Part shown: positions 24,613 to 37,100 of the stretch, one piece after another
Layout of the letters: every line of letters begins with the position of its first letter
Position numbering within the stretch: the stretch's first letter is position 1
Source of the DNA: Anaeramoeba flamelloides
Taxonomy: Eukaryota; Metamonada; Anaeramoebidae
DNA: 64,000 nt
Assembly (NCBI GenBank): GCA_027625915.1
Contig: JANTQA010000026.1
Span: forward strand, 4,278,001-4,342,000
Direction of reading: 5' to 3'
Notes under the pieces: generated by a model
The model's database searches: none
Seen by the model: only the letters and a program-made list of their open reading frames with translations
What the model was told of the DNA's origin: nothing
Program-made: the position numbers and the translations under genes

Positions 24613-25527
24613 TTACAACTTGTAGAATTCAGCAATTCTTTCATTATGTATTTATATATTTCTTTTTTAGTTCGATAATATCTTTTGAATTCCAATTGCT
24701 TTTATTATTTATTTTTTTAAATTTGATAATTTTTTTATTTTTACTGAAATAAATTTCATAATTTATTTTTGAATTTAAATTTCTTTTTAAATATTGGAAT
24801 TAAAATATTTTGAATTTTCAATTCTTTTTTATAAATAAGAATTGGTTTATTTCTGTTAATTTTACATATTCCAGTCATACTTGAATTAACCCTAGAATTT
24901 ATATTATTAATTTTTTTTATTTCATAATTATATATTTCTAACCCATATATCAATTGGCTTATTATAAAAGATTTAAATAATCGAATTTTTAAATCATTAT
25001 TTTGAGCGAGAATAGTTATGAAATAGTTGTTTACAGTTGTGATATGTTTCTTTAGATTTTTAATTTTTTCATGTTTTTTTTTTTTTCAAATAGTGATTTT
25101 TCATTAGCTATGATACCTTTATGGTATCCCCTCAGTGCCAGGAAACTTGAAAATATATTTGATGCTATGAAAGATAACAAATCCCATTTAATAAACTATT
25201 GGGTGTATTTGAATTTGTAAAAACTATTTTCAATTTTTCTCTTGACTTTTCATTCCCAAATCGCTTCCTTTCTTTTTTAAATACAATAGAATGTTACTAA
25301 AGACATCAAATATCTGATAAGTTCCTGACCCTTGAAAGCATGCTACATAAGTATCACATTTATTGAAAAATCACAATATTCACAAGAAAACATTAAAAAA
25401 TCAGAAATAATTTTTACACTTGTGATTGGGGGGTTATCCTTTACGATCAAAAAAAAAAATCTTCTTTTGTTCATTCTTCGAAAAAAAGTCAAAATAGAAA
25501 AATAAAAAAGTTTAAAAGATTTATTTA

Positions 25528-25983
25528 CGGTTGAGAGAAAAATGTTGTACAGAGAAAAATAGTTGGACACCAATTTTAATTTTGAACATTTCTAAAAATG
25601 ATTTTTAATTTCAATCGTTTGTGAAATAACTAAAGAAAATAACAATAATCTACTTATTTAAATAAGGTTTAAAGTAATTCTACTTTTTCAAAACCTAATC
25701 TCTTTTAATCTAAAGCAACTTTAAAAATTACCATTTTCAGAATTAATAGTAAACTTTACTAAAACCTTGATTTTTGTTAAAATAGTATGATCTACTTTAG
25801 TTATCAACCATTCAAATGAGTATTCTACACACAACACAGATTAATGGACTTTTAACACATTTAAATCTGGATTTATATAAAATCCACCTAGTTATCAATA
25901 GGATTTGATTTTCAATTTTACTAATGTTTGCAATAAAAAAGGTTGTAACCATTTTTCTGTGTCCAACGTTTTTCTCTCAACAG
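25528..25983. mobile_element. MITE family A, copy 2 (TTA target duplication)
   Basis: 456 bp, opposite orientation to copies 1 and 3: after the left end it reads ATGATTTTTAATTTCAATCG, the inverse of the right part of copy 1. Ends CGGTTGAGAGAAAAATG and CGTTTTTCTCTCAACAG; TTA on both sides (25525-25527, 25984-25986). Confidence 0.83.
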
Positions 25984-26339
25984 TTAATTAATAGTATTTC
26001 AAAACCATAAATTTTAAAAAAAAAATCATACACACCTTATTGGTTGATATTCTCAAATGTCATTAATTATTATGATTTGAGTAAATTGTTTTCTTTTAGT
26101 ATAAAACCAATTTAATTCTGGTCCACATGTGTGAAAAGTGATATCTTAATATAATTGTTTCAAAAATTTCGGCTAATTATCATATTATCTTTTTTTCTGT
26201 TTAGTTTTTCAAATCGGACTTTCTTAGTTCAACAAACATATACCCAATTAACAAGTATAACCAAGACCAAAAAAGATCCAAACAAATAAACAGGGACCAA
26301 AAATTACAACCTACTTCTTTGAAAAAACTCTATTTGATA

Positions 26340-26394
26340 AAAAAATCTGGAAAATAAAGTGAAAATTTTTTCCCATTTATAATTCAAACACCAG
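26340..26394. repeat. Family D right-end fragment
   Basis: AAAGTGAAAATTTTTTCCCA followed by TTTATAATTCAAACACCAG and TA matches the right end of family D. No left end was found nearby. Confidence 0.4.
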
Positions 26395-26829
26395 TATAAT
26401 TTAGTCTAATTGGTGGTTATTTTGTAACCATTTGTATTTGACAAAGTATAGATTTTGTAATAATTCTTTAGATCAAAATAACTCTTTCAAAAAAGAAAAA
26501 AATTTTAGAAAAAAAAGCTTTTGAAATCTCAAAAATCTTCAAAGATCGATACTTCGAAAGTAACACAATTGTTTTCCAAATTACAATTCTCAACGATTTC
26601 AATTTGGAATAGAATGTCGCCACTTTGGCGCTTTATTCCAAAATATTTTCATTGTGTCTTTTTTGAAATCTAGCACCCGTCACATCATGGTTGGGTGTAA
26701 AAAAAAACCACAAAAATAATAAACTTTTTATTTAATTAACAAGAATTAATGTGATTGAAACACAGCGTATGTCTCATAAAGTTTTTTTGAATTCTCTCAA
26801 GGGTTTCTTGATCGAAAAAGAGATCCCAA

Positions 26830-27615
26830 CTACCTCCATTTATGCCCACTAAAAGAGCTGTGACCACAAATTTTCGCTTGGCAAATACCCATTGTAAAGA
26901 CAATAAGGGAAGATAAAGAAATAACAAAGCCAAACACAGATAGCAATGCACGGCCTACAACGTCTTCACCAAAATCGTATGACCAAGCGCTAACAAACAG
27001 AATGAGCCCAAGGATAAGGAACATGCTTGACCAAAAGATACAAGTATAACCCTCATTTGCGTTACTAATCGTTCGATCAACTGCATTGTAAAGCTCAACG
27101 TTACTCCCTTCTTCAATTCCACACTCCTTAATTGTACCAGTTTTAAACAATAAATTTTTATGCAACACAAAGAAATCTCGAGTTAAAATTTCTGGGTGAA
27201 GCTTTAAAAATTCTTCTTCAATCCTTGTGATATCATCGGTGTCTTGAATCTTTTTTTGTTTGGGAATGTTGGGAAAGAAAAAATTTAAAATGTAGAATAT
27301 TTTTTTATTATTTTTTATGTTTCGTTTGTTTGGTCGGTTTGTTAGTAAGAAAAAGAGAAGAAACAAATTTTTTTTCATGTATAAAAAAAGAACAAAAGAA
27401 GAAAAGGGACTCTATTTTACCCTAATGTTGCCTTTAATTTCAATTGTTTTTTGCTTCTTTTTTGGATTAATCGTGACACACCTTACGTGTAGCGTAAAAG
27501 TGTTAGCCTGGATTATTATTCCTGATCGTTGTTTTTTTTCAGCTTTTAATGGGTTTTGTTGGAGTTTTGGTTTTTTAATTTCATCAAGCTCAATCAGATC
27601 TTCGTCGCTGGACAT
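26830..27615 (-). CDS. Ubiquitin-like domain protein with two C-terminal membrane spans; two exons
   Basis: Exon 1 is 27615-27421 (65 codons), exon 2 is 27249-26830 (140 codons, TAG stop); the 171 bp intron is GT-AG, phase 0, giving 204 residues. After an acidic N-terminus (MSSDEDLIELDEIKK) a beta-grasp fold is readable: NTFTLHVRCVTINPKKK, IEIKGNIR across the junction, an EEEFLKLHPE helix, FFVLHKNLLFKTGTIKECGI and EEGSNVELYNAV, matching the LxFxGKxLxDxxTLxxxGIxxGSxVHLV ending of ubiquitin-like domains. Two hydrophobic spans follow (about residues 121-140 and 154-176). The UBL-plus-membrane architecture recalls TMUB and DSC3-type components of ER/Golgi ubiquitin-ligase systems; that is inference from layout only. 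A D-type MITE lies 236 bp upstream of the ATG. Confidence 0.8.
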
Positions 27616-27850
27616 TTGATTATTTTCAAAGATAAAAATGAATTAGATAAGAAAAACTAACAAATCGGAAAAATGAAATTCAAGACATTGATATTTTTTC
27701 TCTTCAAAAAAGAAAGTAAAAGTTTATCAATTGTATGAGAATAAAATGCAGAAATAATGTCTGTTTATACTTTGATTGAATTTCCAATCTAAATGAAATG
27801 AGGATAGGGATTTTCAATTGAATTTCTAATTAATAGTACTTTTGTTATTA

Positions 27851-28012
27851 CTGGTATTTGAATTCTAAATGGGAAAGAATTTTCACTTCCTTTTCCATAT
27901 TTTTTTTTATAAATATAGTTCTTAAAGAAAGAGGTTCTCGATCTATGTTCTCTTAAAAAAAAGAAATTAAAAATGAAGTGAAAAAAAATCCCATTTATTA
28001 TTCAAATACCAG
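27851..28012. mobile_element. MITE family D, copy 2 (TA target duplication)
   Basis: 162 bp with ends CTGGTATTTGAATTCTAAAT and its inverse, flanked by TA (27849-27850, 28013-28014). Almost identical to copy 1 at 915-1091. It sits upstream of the UBL gene's ATG. Confidence 0.82.
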
Positions 28013-31000
28013 TAGGTAAAAGATTTCTTTGAAAGGGCTACGTTTTCACCCTGGAGTATGTTTAGTTTTTGTCTTATTTTACACTCACTTCGCAAAAAGA
28101 ATTTTGATTCATTAGAAATTGGATCAAAAAAATATCAATTTCAAAGTTAAAAACAAGACCCCAAATGTGAAAAAAAAAATCTAAAAAAAGATTTTTTACA
28201 ATTTTTTTTTATTTATATTCCTGTAGAAAATTAGAAATACTGTTATTTTCCAATTAGTAAATGAAAATTTTTGTTTCAATTTCCAAAATAACTATTATTT
28301 ATTACTACTACAACCAAATTAACAGAGTAAAAATTTTGTCTTAGAGTCAACTCAGGAAGTTTAATTTATTGTTGAAAAATATCATTTCTCAATGATGTTG
28401 TAAAGATCTTTGGGTTTTCTTCAACTTATAAACTAGAAAAATATTTTGGAGAATTTGAACTAAAAATTTTCATTTTTTAATTGGAAAATAATAGTATATT
28501 TTTTGATGTTGTTTGTTTGACATTTTGATTAAATTACCAGTATTAACTAGCCCATTACAAATAACAACTCTTGCAATTTTGTTTATTTCTCAAAAACTTA
28601 CTGATTATATTTCTCTCTAGCTGATATTAAAACTATCATCGGTTGAGAATTATAATCAGCATATTTTTTTTGAATTCACTAAAATAAAGCCAGTTATTTT
28701 TTTTTTTTGAAACCAAAACAAAAAATAGAAAAAAAAATGATAAAAGAATACCATTTTTTATAGGAATATTTATATTGGTTATTTCAAGATAAAAGAACGT
28801 TATTCGATAATACTCTAATGATTATGTGAATTATTGTTTTTTTTTCTTTTTTTGTTTTTTTGAGTAATAATTTGCTGTTTTTTTGGTTAAAGTCTCTATA
28901 TATAAAAAATAGAAGTAATTAATGGATGGAAGAAATGTGAATTTTCTCTTGATCTAAATTAACCAGTTTAATTTTTTATTAAAAAAACTGAGAATTCAAA
29001 AGGTGTTGTTATTGGTGAGTGTTATTTATTTTGAGGGCTTAAAGATGGTGAATAAAATAACAATCTTTTCAAAAAATGTTGTAATTTAGTAAAAGTCACT
29101 TTTTTTGTTGAGAGTAATTACTCTTAATACTTTTATTAGAATTTAAAAATTCCTCTAACCGTAAAGATCTAAAAAATATGACTAAAAAAACTTTTTAGAA
29201 TTGATTCTATTTTTTTTTTATTTTTTTTTTTTATTTACTTTTTTTTCATTAAAGATCCTCACATTTCAACAAATAATAAATTACACAATTTAACTCAGTG
29301 TTTCGACAATAAGCAAAATATTTATCTTTCTGGAAGTTATAAACATCACTCTCTCATGAAAAATATATTACATATTTTCTGAATTTTGCACAAATAAAGA
29401 CAGACATGTAAAAACTAGAACATAAGAATAAAAATAACTCAAAAAAATAACATCCAGAAAATCAAGGATTTTGATTTTAAAATTGTTTTTAATCACGATA
29501 CATATGAATTATGATGGAAAATGAACAGAAAAGAAAATTAATAAATCATGAGAGCATATTTCGCAACCAATTTGATAATTCATGCTTTGAGGGAAAAAAA
29601 TCCCAAATCGTAAAAATCTGGATCAAGTAATTCCACAAATTCAGCCTAATTACAATAATTTTTACCTTTTTAATAAAGAAATTATTTCAAAATTCTTTAT
29701 TTAGTTATTTATTCTTCTTATTCTTAAACGGATCTTTAATGATTATCTACTATAAAGAAACTATATTATGTATATAGTTCAAAATTTGTTGTTTGAGACC
29801 CTTTATATCTTGAGATCTAGAATAAATTCTGATTTCAATTTTTGAAAATTCAGACATAACCACTAATTAAATTCAAAATTTTAAGTTGATGCCGAAAAGA
29901 ACCACAAAATCCAAATCTTTTTTCTAAAGACTTGATTTTTTCAAATGTTTTTTTTTTTTGGAAACTAGACAATATTTTACTTTTCCCAAAAATGGTTGGT
30001 TCTGATTTGAACGACCATGTTAATGATTTTCACTGTACCTCAACACCTTTTTATCCAATACCATTTAAAATGAGAACTCAGGGTCTACAAAATATTCTCC
30101 AATTAGGATCAAAATTACATTTTTTTATTGTTTTAATGGAAAATAAACAAAAAATTTTGAGAAATGTAAACTCAAATACCTGCTAAGAAACACAAAAATA
30201 AAAAAGAAAAATAACGAGATTTTTCAGTATGAAATAAAGACGTTCATAACAAACATTTTCAATAAACAAGTCTAACTTTAAAAGATTATATTGTTTATGA
30301 TTTTTGATTCTTGAGTTATAATTATTGTTCTATTGCATCTAGGAATCAGATTAATTCCAACTAAAGAGATGTGGTTTTCTATTAATTTTTTTGGTTTTGA
30401 TTCTTTTTGTTTTTTTTTTAAATTGAAGTTCACAACAATTCTTTTGAGATATAGTATTTACATGGTTTTATTTTGAATATAAACGATCCTCACAAAAAAA
30501 AAACATCTTTTTTATTTAGATATTTTTTTTTGTTTGTCTTGTTTCTCTCAAAACATATTTACCAATATCAATACAAGTTGTGTAGGAGGCTTTGTGGGAA
30601 AGTTTTTTAGGAATTTTGCATGTAATAATCGAATGGAAATTGAAATTTTACAAAAAGAGTTAGTTTTTGTACAAACAAAAAAAAAAATTGCCTTAGTTTA
30701 TTGAAAAAAAAAATGTTCTTTTTGGGAAACGGGAATTTTGGTATAATACCAAACCCACTCCGGTACCTTATTATCAAAATATATCTTTGTAGGAAATAAC
30801 AAAGGATTCTTCATTAACAAATAATAAATTTATCACATTTTGACACTTTAGAACAACTTTTAAAACTCTCTTAATTTACTCCCTTAGTCTATAAAAAAAC
30901 TGAGAAAAATCTAAAAAAGGTGCCAGAGTTTTAAAAATTGTTCTTAAGGTAAATTTTCTCAAAAATCTGATTTTATCAGATCTTCTTGTATATTTTTTGA

Positions 31001-31704
31001 TACAATGATGATCAATTTTCTGAAAAATATTTCATTTTTTTACTTTTTAGATCTAACTGGACAAAAATTTGTGTGATTTACCAATCCCAATAATACTGAT
31101 TAGTTACACAGAACACTGATTTTCAATTTGAAACATAATTCTAATTAGAAAATTATTATTTTGAATATATTCAGTGATTCACTCTGAATTGTTAAAATAA
31201 TTGAAATTAGAAGTTATTCTAGATCTCAAGAGATAAACCATCTTAAAATACATTTTTTTGAACCACATACTTAAAATTATCTTAATACTATATAGTCCTT
31301 AATTGAACCCAAAATCAGAAAATTAAATCAAGTTTAAAAGACTTCTATTAAATTATTTTATCTATCTGCTTACCTGATTTTTAAATAAGAAGAAACAAAT
31401 TTACTCAATCCAATATTCTATTTTTAACAGACAACGTGCTTTTTACCACTATATCCTGAACAAACAATTAATAAAAAAAACAAAAATTTTAAGAAAGTTT
31501 TCGGAAAGTTCTAAAAAGTGAAAAAAAGTAAAAGGAAATAAAGTAACAAAGAGATCCTCTTAAAATTCAAATAACAATATGTAATTGCCATAAAACAATG
31601 AACCTTATTCCAATTTATAAAATCGTTTCAATAATTCAAAAGGAATAATTTCATTTTTTTGTTTTTTAGAGTACTAAAGACAAAGCAAAATTACAGAATA
31701 TCAG
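28013..31704. other. Long intergenic stretch without a supported gene
   Basis: Mostly AT-rich filler. A plus-strand frame at 29992-30183 (MVGSDLNDHVNDFHCTSTPF and onward) looks faintly coding but has no recognised motif and no partner exon. A small inverted repeat lies at about 30850-30952 (TTTAGAACAACTTTTAAAAC and its inverse). Nothing else can be supported. Confidence 0.4.
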
Positions 31705-32899
31705 ATGACTTCCAAAGAAATCTCACATGAGATTGTGTCAAACTATTTTAGTCATATCTTTTATGTGACTGAAGTCAGAGAGTACACATCTACTCTCATC
31801 CCTATTCTTTTCAACAAAACAATTGATCAAATTGTGGCGAACTCACTTTATTTTGGTGCAAATTTGACGAGCTTATTAAAGCGAACAAACAACCAAATAC
31901 CAAGAATTATCCAAGACTGCTACACCTTTATAAAGTCAAGAAACTTTCTTGATAGCGAGGGGATCTTTCGAATAAATGGATCACACGCCAAAATTTGCAA
32001 AGTGGTTGATTTGTACAATGAAAAAGGAGAAAAATTTGAAATCTTAAAACATGAAGGCCTCTGGGAGTATGAAGTTGCCAGTATCTTAAAAAAGTGGTTT
32101 CGTGATTTGCCTGGCTCGATTTGGACAACTGAGCTGAAAGAGAAATTTTTGCAATATGGAGAAACAAGCGAGCAAGAAATGGTAATTGGGATCAAGACTT
32201 TATTCCTTCAACTACCGCCTATAAATCAAGAAATTATCAAACAACTGATGGTCTTTTTGCACATTGTCTCAAAGCATACAGTCAATAAAATGACTGCTTA
32301 TAATCTTTCTTTAATATTTGCTCCTACTCTTTTTGATCTATGGTTGTCTGGCTTTAAGCAAGCTTCAAATATTTTAAAATCAATGATCGAAAACCCTCGT
32401 TTATATTGGGATGTCAACATTGTTTATGAAGAAAATTCAAAAGAAAAAGAAAAAGAAAAAAAAAAAAAAAAAAAAAGAAAAAGAAAAAGAAAAAGAAAAA
32501 GAAGAAGAAAAAGAAGAAGAAAAAGAAAAGGGACAAGAAAACGAAAAAGTAAAACTTGAGATTAAGTTTGATCCTAAAGTTAAAATTGAACTGAGCATTT
32601 TTGATCAGAATTCAGAAGAAAAAGAAAAAGAAAAAGAAAAAGAAAAAGAAAACCAACAAGAAAAAGAAAAAGTAAAACTTGAGATTAAACTTGATCCTAA
32701 AGTTAAAATTGAACTGAATATACTTGATCAGAATTCAGAAGAAAAAGAAAAAGAAAAAGAAAAAGAAAAAGAAAAGGGACAAGAAAACGAAAAAGTAAAA
32801 CTTGAGATTAAGTTTGATCCTAAAGTTAAAATTGAACTGAGCATTTTTGATCAGAATTCAGAAGAACAATCAAATAATGAAATTCAAAAAAATAATTAA
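31705..32899 (+). CDS. RhoGAP domain protein with charged triple-repeat tail; reading frame changes at an A21 run
   Basis: Residues about 50-235 form a RhoGAP domain: IPRIIQDCYTFIKS, the arginine finger in GIFRINGS (R89), KKWFRDLPGSIW, and MTAYNLSLIFAPTLF with the conserved Asn (N200). Such proteins stimulate GTP hydrolysis by Rho/Rac GTPases in actin control. After YEENSKEKEKEK an uninterrupted A21 run (32456-32476) occurs. The GAP frame then runs through a Lys/Arg tail to a stop at 32557-32559; the next frame carries an acidic KEKE tail with three 123 bp repeats (KVKLEIKFDPKVKIELSIF, DQNSEE) to the stop at 32897-32899. The conserved repeats show that the second frame is, or recently was, translated with the GAP domain. 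The run length may be a sequencing error, a real mutation, or a slippage site. Start ATG 31705; an in-frame TAA lies upstream. Confidence 0.87.
32549..32866 (+). repeat. Three 123 bp coding repeats in the RhoGAP tail
   Basis: GTAAAACTTGAGATTAA starts at 32549, 32672 and 32795, exactly 123 bp apart, each followed by a GATCCTAAAGTTAAAATTGA block and a KEKE spacer. Copies 1 and 3 are the most alike (IKFDPK, LSIF), copy 2 differs (IKLDPK, LNIL), suggesting unequal exchange. Confidence 0.9.
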
Positions 32900-34196
32900 T
32901 GTTACGGGGATCAGTCTTTCCACGAACGACTGGTCAAAATTATTAAAATATTTTATTGGTGATATTCTCTACTTATTTATTTTGTAAATATGAAGTTGCT
33001 AAAAAAATATGATCTAACAATAAACTTCATAAAAGAAAATTTTTTCGGTGAGATATAATTTTTGTTCCATTTTTATCATTAAAAAGAAAACAATTAAATT
33101 GATTTTGTTTCTGTCTCGATAATTTTTTTTTACTGTTTATTATCATTTCCATGACTACTATAGCTAGAAATGGTCTTTATTGGAATAAATATTAATTTAA
33201 AGATTTTTTTTTTTTTTTTTGAGATAATTCTTTTGGTTAAACAAAAAAAAATTCTTTGTATTGGACATATTGAAAAATAAAAATATTATTTGAAAAAGAA
33301 TAATTTTAATCATTGAGTTTTGCACATAACATGAAATTTTACTGACATAAACTGTGATTTGATTTTACCTTTCTGGAAAAAATCAAAGGTCGAAAAAAAA
33401 ATTTATACTAGATTTTTAATTGAGAACATTAATAGAACCCGAAAATGAAAAGTAAAATCAATTAGAGAAGAATCAAATTAAATTCTAATGATTTATTCAT
33501 GACATTACTATCAAATAAAACAACAAAACCAATTTAAATCCACTTTTTTTTCAACATCAGAAGAGTTCTTTGTGAAATCTGGAAAATAGTTAAATTATTA
33601 AACAAATTTTTAATGTTTTATTAATCAAGAAAAAACCCATACCAAAAGATAGTCTTAAAAAAACTGTTATTGCATTTAATACTTTGGTTTGTATTTAATC
33701 ATTTATTATTTTCTTTTATTAATAAATGATCTGACTTGTTATTTTTAGGTTCTATTAATGTTCCCAATTAAAAATCTAGTTAAACTTTTTTTTTTAAATG
33801 GTTTTTAAAAAATTTGATTTTTATAACTAAAATTTTCACAAAGATATTTGGGAATTAGGTAATTTAATCCTAAAAATTTAGAAACATTTTTTTTCTGACA
33901 AAAATGGTTTTAAAAGACTGTTAAAATATTGACTTTTAAGTTGATATTATTTTAAAATTATACAATAAGTAAAAAAAATTTATATAAAATGCAAAAATTT
34001 CATATTTTAGAAATTTAAAAATATGATATCCAAATTGTTGGGTTTTTACGAGTTCACAATTTAAAGATTGAGAAATATTTTTTTGAAAAATTTACAATTT
34101 TATAAAAATAATAGTGAAAAAAAAATTATATAATAAGTATTAATAAAAAAAAAAAAACTTGAATTTTCAATATAATTACTCTCTAATAAAATAAAT
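32900..34196. other. Intergenic space between convergent RhoGAP and BEACH genes
   Basis: It contains MITE K (33408-33781) and otherwise only AT-rich sequence. The two flanking genes converge, so both 3' ends lie here. Confidence 0.6.
33408..33781. mobile_element. MITE family K
   Basis: The ends ACTAGATTTTTAATTGAGAA then CATTAATAGAACC and the inverse on the right are nearly perfect over more than 33 bp. The subterminal motif matches MITEs A and B. About 374 bp, no frame. The target duplication is not clear. Confidence 0.7.
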
Positions 34197-37100
34197 TTAA
34201 TTTTCTAATGTTTTTTTTTTAAAATTTAAAACAGTTAATTCACCAGAATGTTTACCAATAAACAAATATTGTTCATTCATGGATAAAAATAAGGAACAAA
34301 TACTTTGATTATAAGAAACATTGTAAAGTAATTTAAAATCCCATATTGAAAAAATTTCAACAATTCCTTCCACGGAACCCAATATCAAATATTTTTGTTC
34401 TGAAGATATATTAAAACAAGAAATATTTTTAGTAAATTTTTTTGAGAATAATAATTTGCCATTGATAGTGAATATTTTGAGATAAGATTGATAAAAGATC
34501 AATAAAAATTGTGTTTGAATAATTTTTATAAAGGAAAATGAATTTTTGATCTTTTTTATTTCCAGATGATCTTTTCTTATCATATAATTTTTATTTTCAT
34601 GATCATCATCATCACCTTCGTCATCTTCATCACCTTCATCGTCGTCACTTTCACCATTCTCATCGTTATTCGTATTATTCTCAAAAAAATAAATTTTTTG
34701 TAAAATTGAACTTGTTTTTAAAGAGTGTACATATATCAATCCAATTAAATCTATTGAAACAATTAAATCACTATTGATCGAGACATCAACCGAATTGATT
34801 TGATGTTCATGTGTCACTATGATATGGATAGGATCTGGGTTTATTTTATGAGATTCTGCTTTCCAAACAATTAATGTTGTGTCACTTGATCCAGTAATTA
34901 AATATGTATTTTTAATTGACAAACAAGTGACTACGTCTGTATGCTGTTTAACACTTTGGATTAATTGAGAATTTAAAACATTATGTATTTTGAATGAATT
35001 ATCCCAATAGCCACAACTAATAAAATATTCACCGAAATTCATTAATGCGAAACAATTTTGTAAATTTAAATTAAATTTTTTGTTTTCATTATTGCTCTTA
35101 TTATTTTGATTATAATTTTGATAATTGATTAATTTTGAATCAAAGGAATAACCAATATTTTGATTTATTTTTGTTGTGGGATCTGATGTTGATAAGGTTA
35201 TTTGTTCATTTGATTTTGTTGTGTGTGAAATTAAATTATGTGTATCTAACTGTCTTTTTAAATCTAAAGTGATTAATGTTTGTAAATTATCTGTTTTATA
35301 AATAGATTCATTAACAAAAGACGAATGAAGGTAAATTATCGGATGGCTACAAATTGAAAAACTTTTGGTTTTAATAATAAATTGATTAAAAATGGATGAT
35401 CCAATATTTCGAAAATTTAATGTTGCAAGATGAATAGCTGATGACAATGAGGATGAGGATGAGGACGAAATTAATTCATTTGGGTGCTTTCTCGTGATTA
35501 GATCGCTCATTTTGATTTTTCTTTTTGGGTGGTTTCTAATAAATAATTGGAAGGGTATTGTTCCAAAATTCGAGATTTGCTTTTTATCAAATTTTAAATT
35601 TTTTAAGGGTATTTGATTGTTTTCATAACTTAAATAATGGAATAGATTCAATGATTTTTTTGCTTCTTTTTCTTTTTGCTTATATCCAAAAATTAAATCA
35701 ATCCATTCATTTAAATGTAGGCTCACATGATCTGATTCTAAAGCCCTTCTATTAATTCTAATAAATTCTTCTGCAGAGCCATTTGCCCATGGTGGTAATT
35801 CTATATCATCACTTATGATCTCATTATTGGAAAACTCTTTTTTTTGTTGACTTTGAATTTGATCAATATTATTATGATTTTGCAAAAATTCTGGTAAATA
35901 ATAAAACTCTGGTATTAATTCTCGTATATTGGTATTTGAATTTAAACAAGAATTCCACATCTTAGGTATTGAAGTAAAGATTGATTTATGATTATTCGTT
36001 AAAAATAATGTAGTGAAAGGCTCTAATCTAAATAAATAATTTAACACAATGCTCGATGAACTATAATGTGAATTATAATGCCTTGAATATTTTTTTTCCA
36101 TTTTGTTATCTGTTACAGTGCTAATGTACTTTTTATTTTTCCTTTGGCTTCCCTTTCTATTCTCTCCCTTCTCTTTACCATTTTGCTTCCCATCTCCTTC
36201 TTTCTTTCCCTTTCCCTTTCCATCTTTCTCTTCCTCTTCCCCTTCCTTTTCCTTTTCCGTTTCCTTTTCCGTTTCCGTTTCCGTTTCCTTTTCCTTTTCC
36301 TTTTCCTTTTCCGTTTCCTTTTCCTTTTCCGTTTCCGTTTCCGTTTCCTTTTCCTTTTCCTTTTCCTTTTCCTCTTTTTTCTCATTATCCTCTTTACCCT
36401 CCTCCCCTCCCTTCTCATTTTCTTCACCTCCCGTATTCATCTTTCCTTGTCTTCCCATTTTTAATTTTTTATAATTGTCTAAAAAATGTATTAACCGTTT
36501 TTCATTTAACGCGCCAATTGGTTTTGATAAATCTCTGTAAACATCGGGATCATTTAAATCAATAGTCTTACTTGTATAATCTTTTAATACCCAAGGGAAA
36601 ATTGGATATTGGCTTAAATCATTATATGATCTGCCCGATAAAGTATTTAATTTCATCAAATATCCAAAATTGGAAATTTTTCTATTGATCCATAATTGCT
36701 GTACTATAGCAATTTTTTCAGAAGTAGTTGTGTTTATTGGCCAATATTTTTTAGGATTTATTGAATGTGCCATTTCTTTAATTTTTAATACAATAGAATT
36801 ACGAATATTTTGAGAATCAAAATTTAAAAAATATATTTTTTTATTCTTGAGAAAAATTTCGATCGCAGAAGAAATACATTTATATCTTCTTTTTTGAAGA
36901 TCTCTAATTTCGAGATAATTCCAAAAATATTTCCGTGTTATATTTTCTATTCTTTTCTTTTTTATTAATTGAATTCCCCGATTTAAAATTTGAAAAACTC
37001 CTTTTTTTTGTTTCAAATGCTTAATAATTTTACAATTATATGTTTCAAAAACTTTCTTTTTTGAAGCCTTTAATCTAAGATTAAAACCTAAACCATTCTC

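Larger units (their letters stand above)
23640..25210 (-). mobile_element. LINE-type (non-LTR) retrotransposon remnant, interrupted by J and C
   Basis: On the minus strand from about 25210: ASNIFSSFLALRGYHKGIIA, LKIRLFKSFIISQLIYGLEI, then ...SRVNSSMTGICKINRNKPIL and KKELKIQNILIP. The order LIYGLEIY, later ICKINRN and ELKI is the thumb/post-RT region of LINE reverse transcriptases. After an intervening J element (24030-24612) the C-terminal knuckle follows at about 23880-23780 (PLCSKYKKKE, then HFL, a stop, VCPSYEKDR). It is broken by several stops and frameshifts. The catalytic RT domain is not recognisable in the window. Confidence 0.65.

Noticed and set aside
29932-30186. Plus-strand frame with MVGSDLNDHVNDFHCTSTPF
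   Set aside because: Reasonable composition but no motif, no splice partner and no repeat context; not enough to call a gene.
36103-36474. Plus-strand Ser/Phe-rich frames opposite the BEACH insertion
   Set aside because: Antisense of the KEKE repeat; no motif, start context or splice evidence. The same applies to 40355-40735, 43144-43389, 61343-61770 and 61840-62400.
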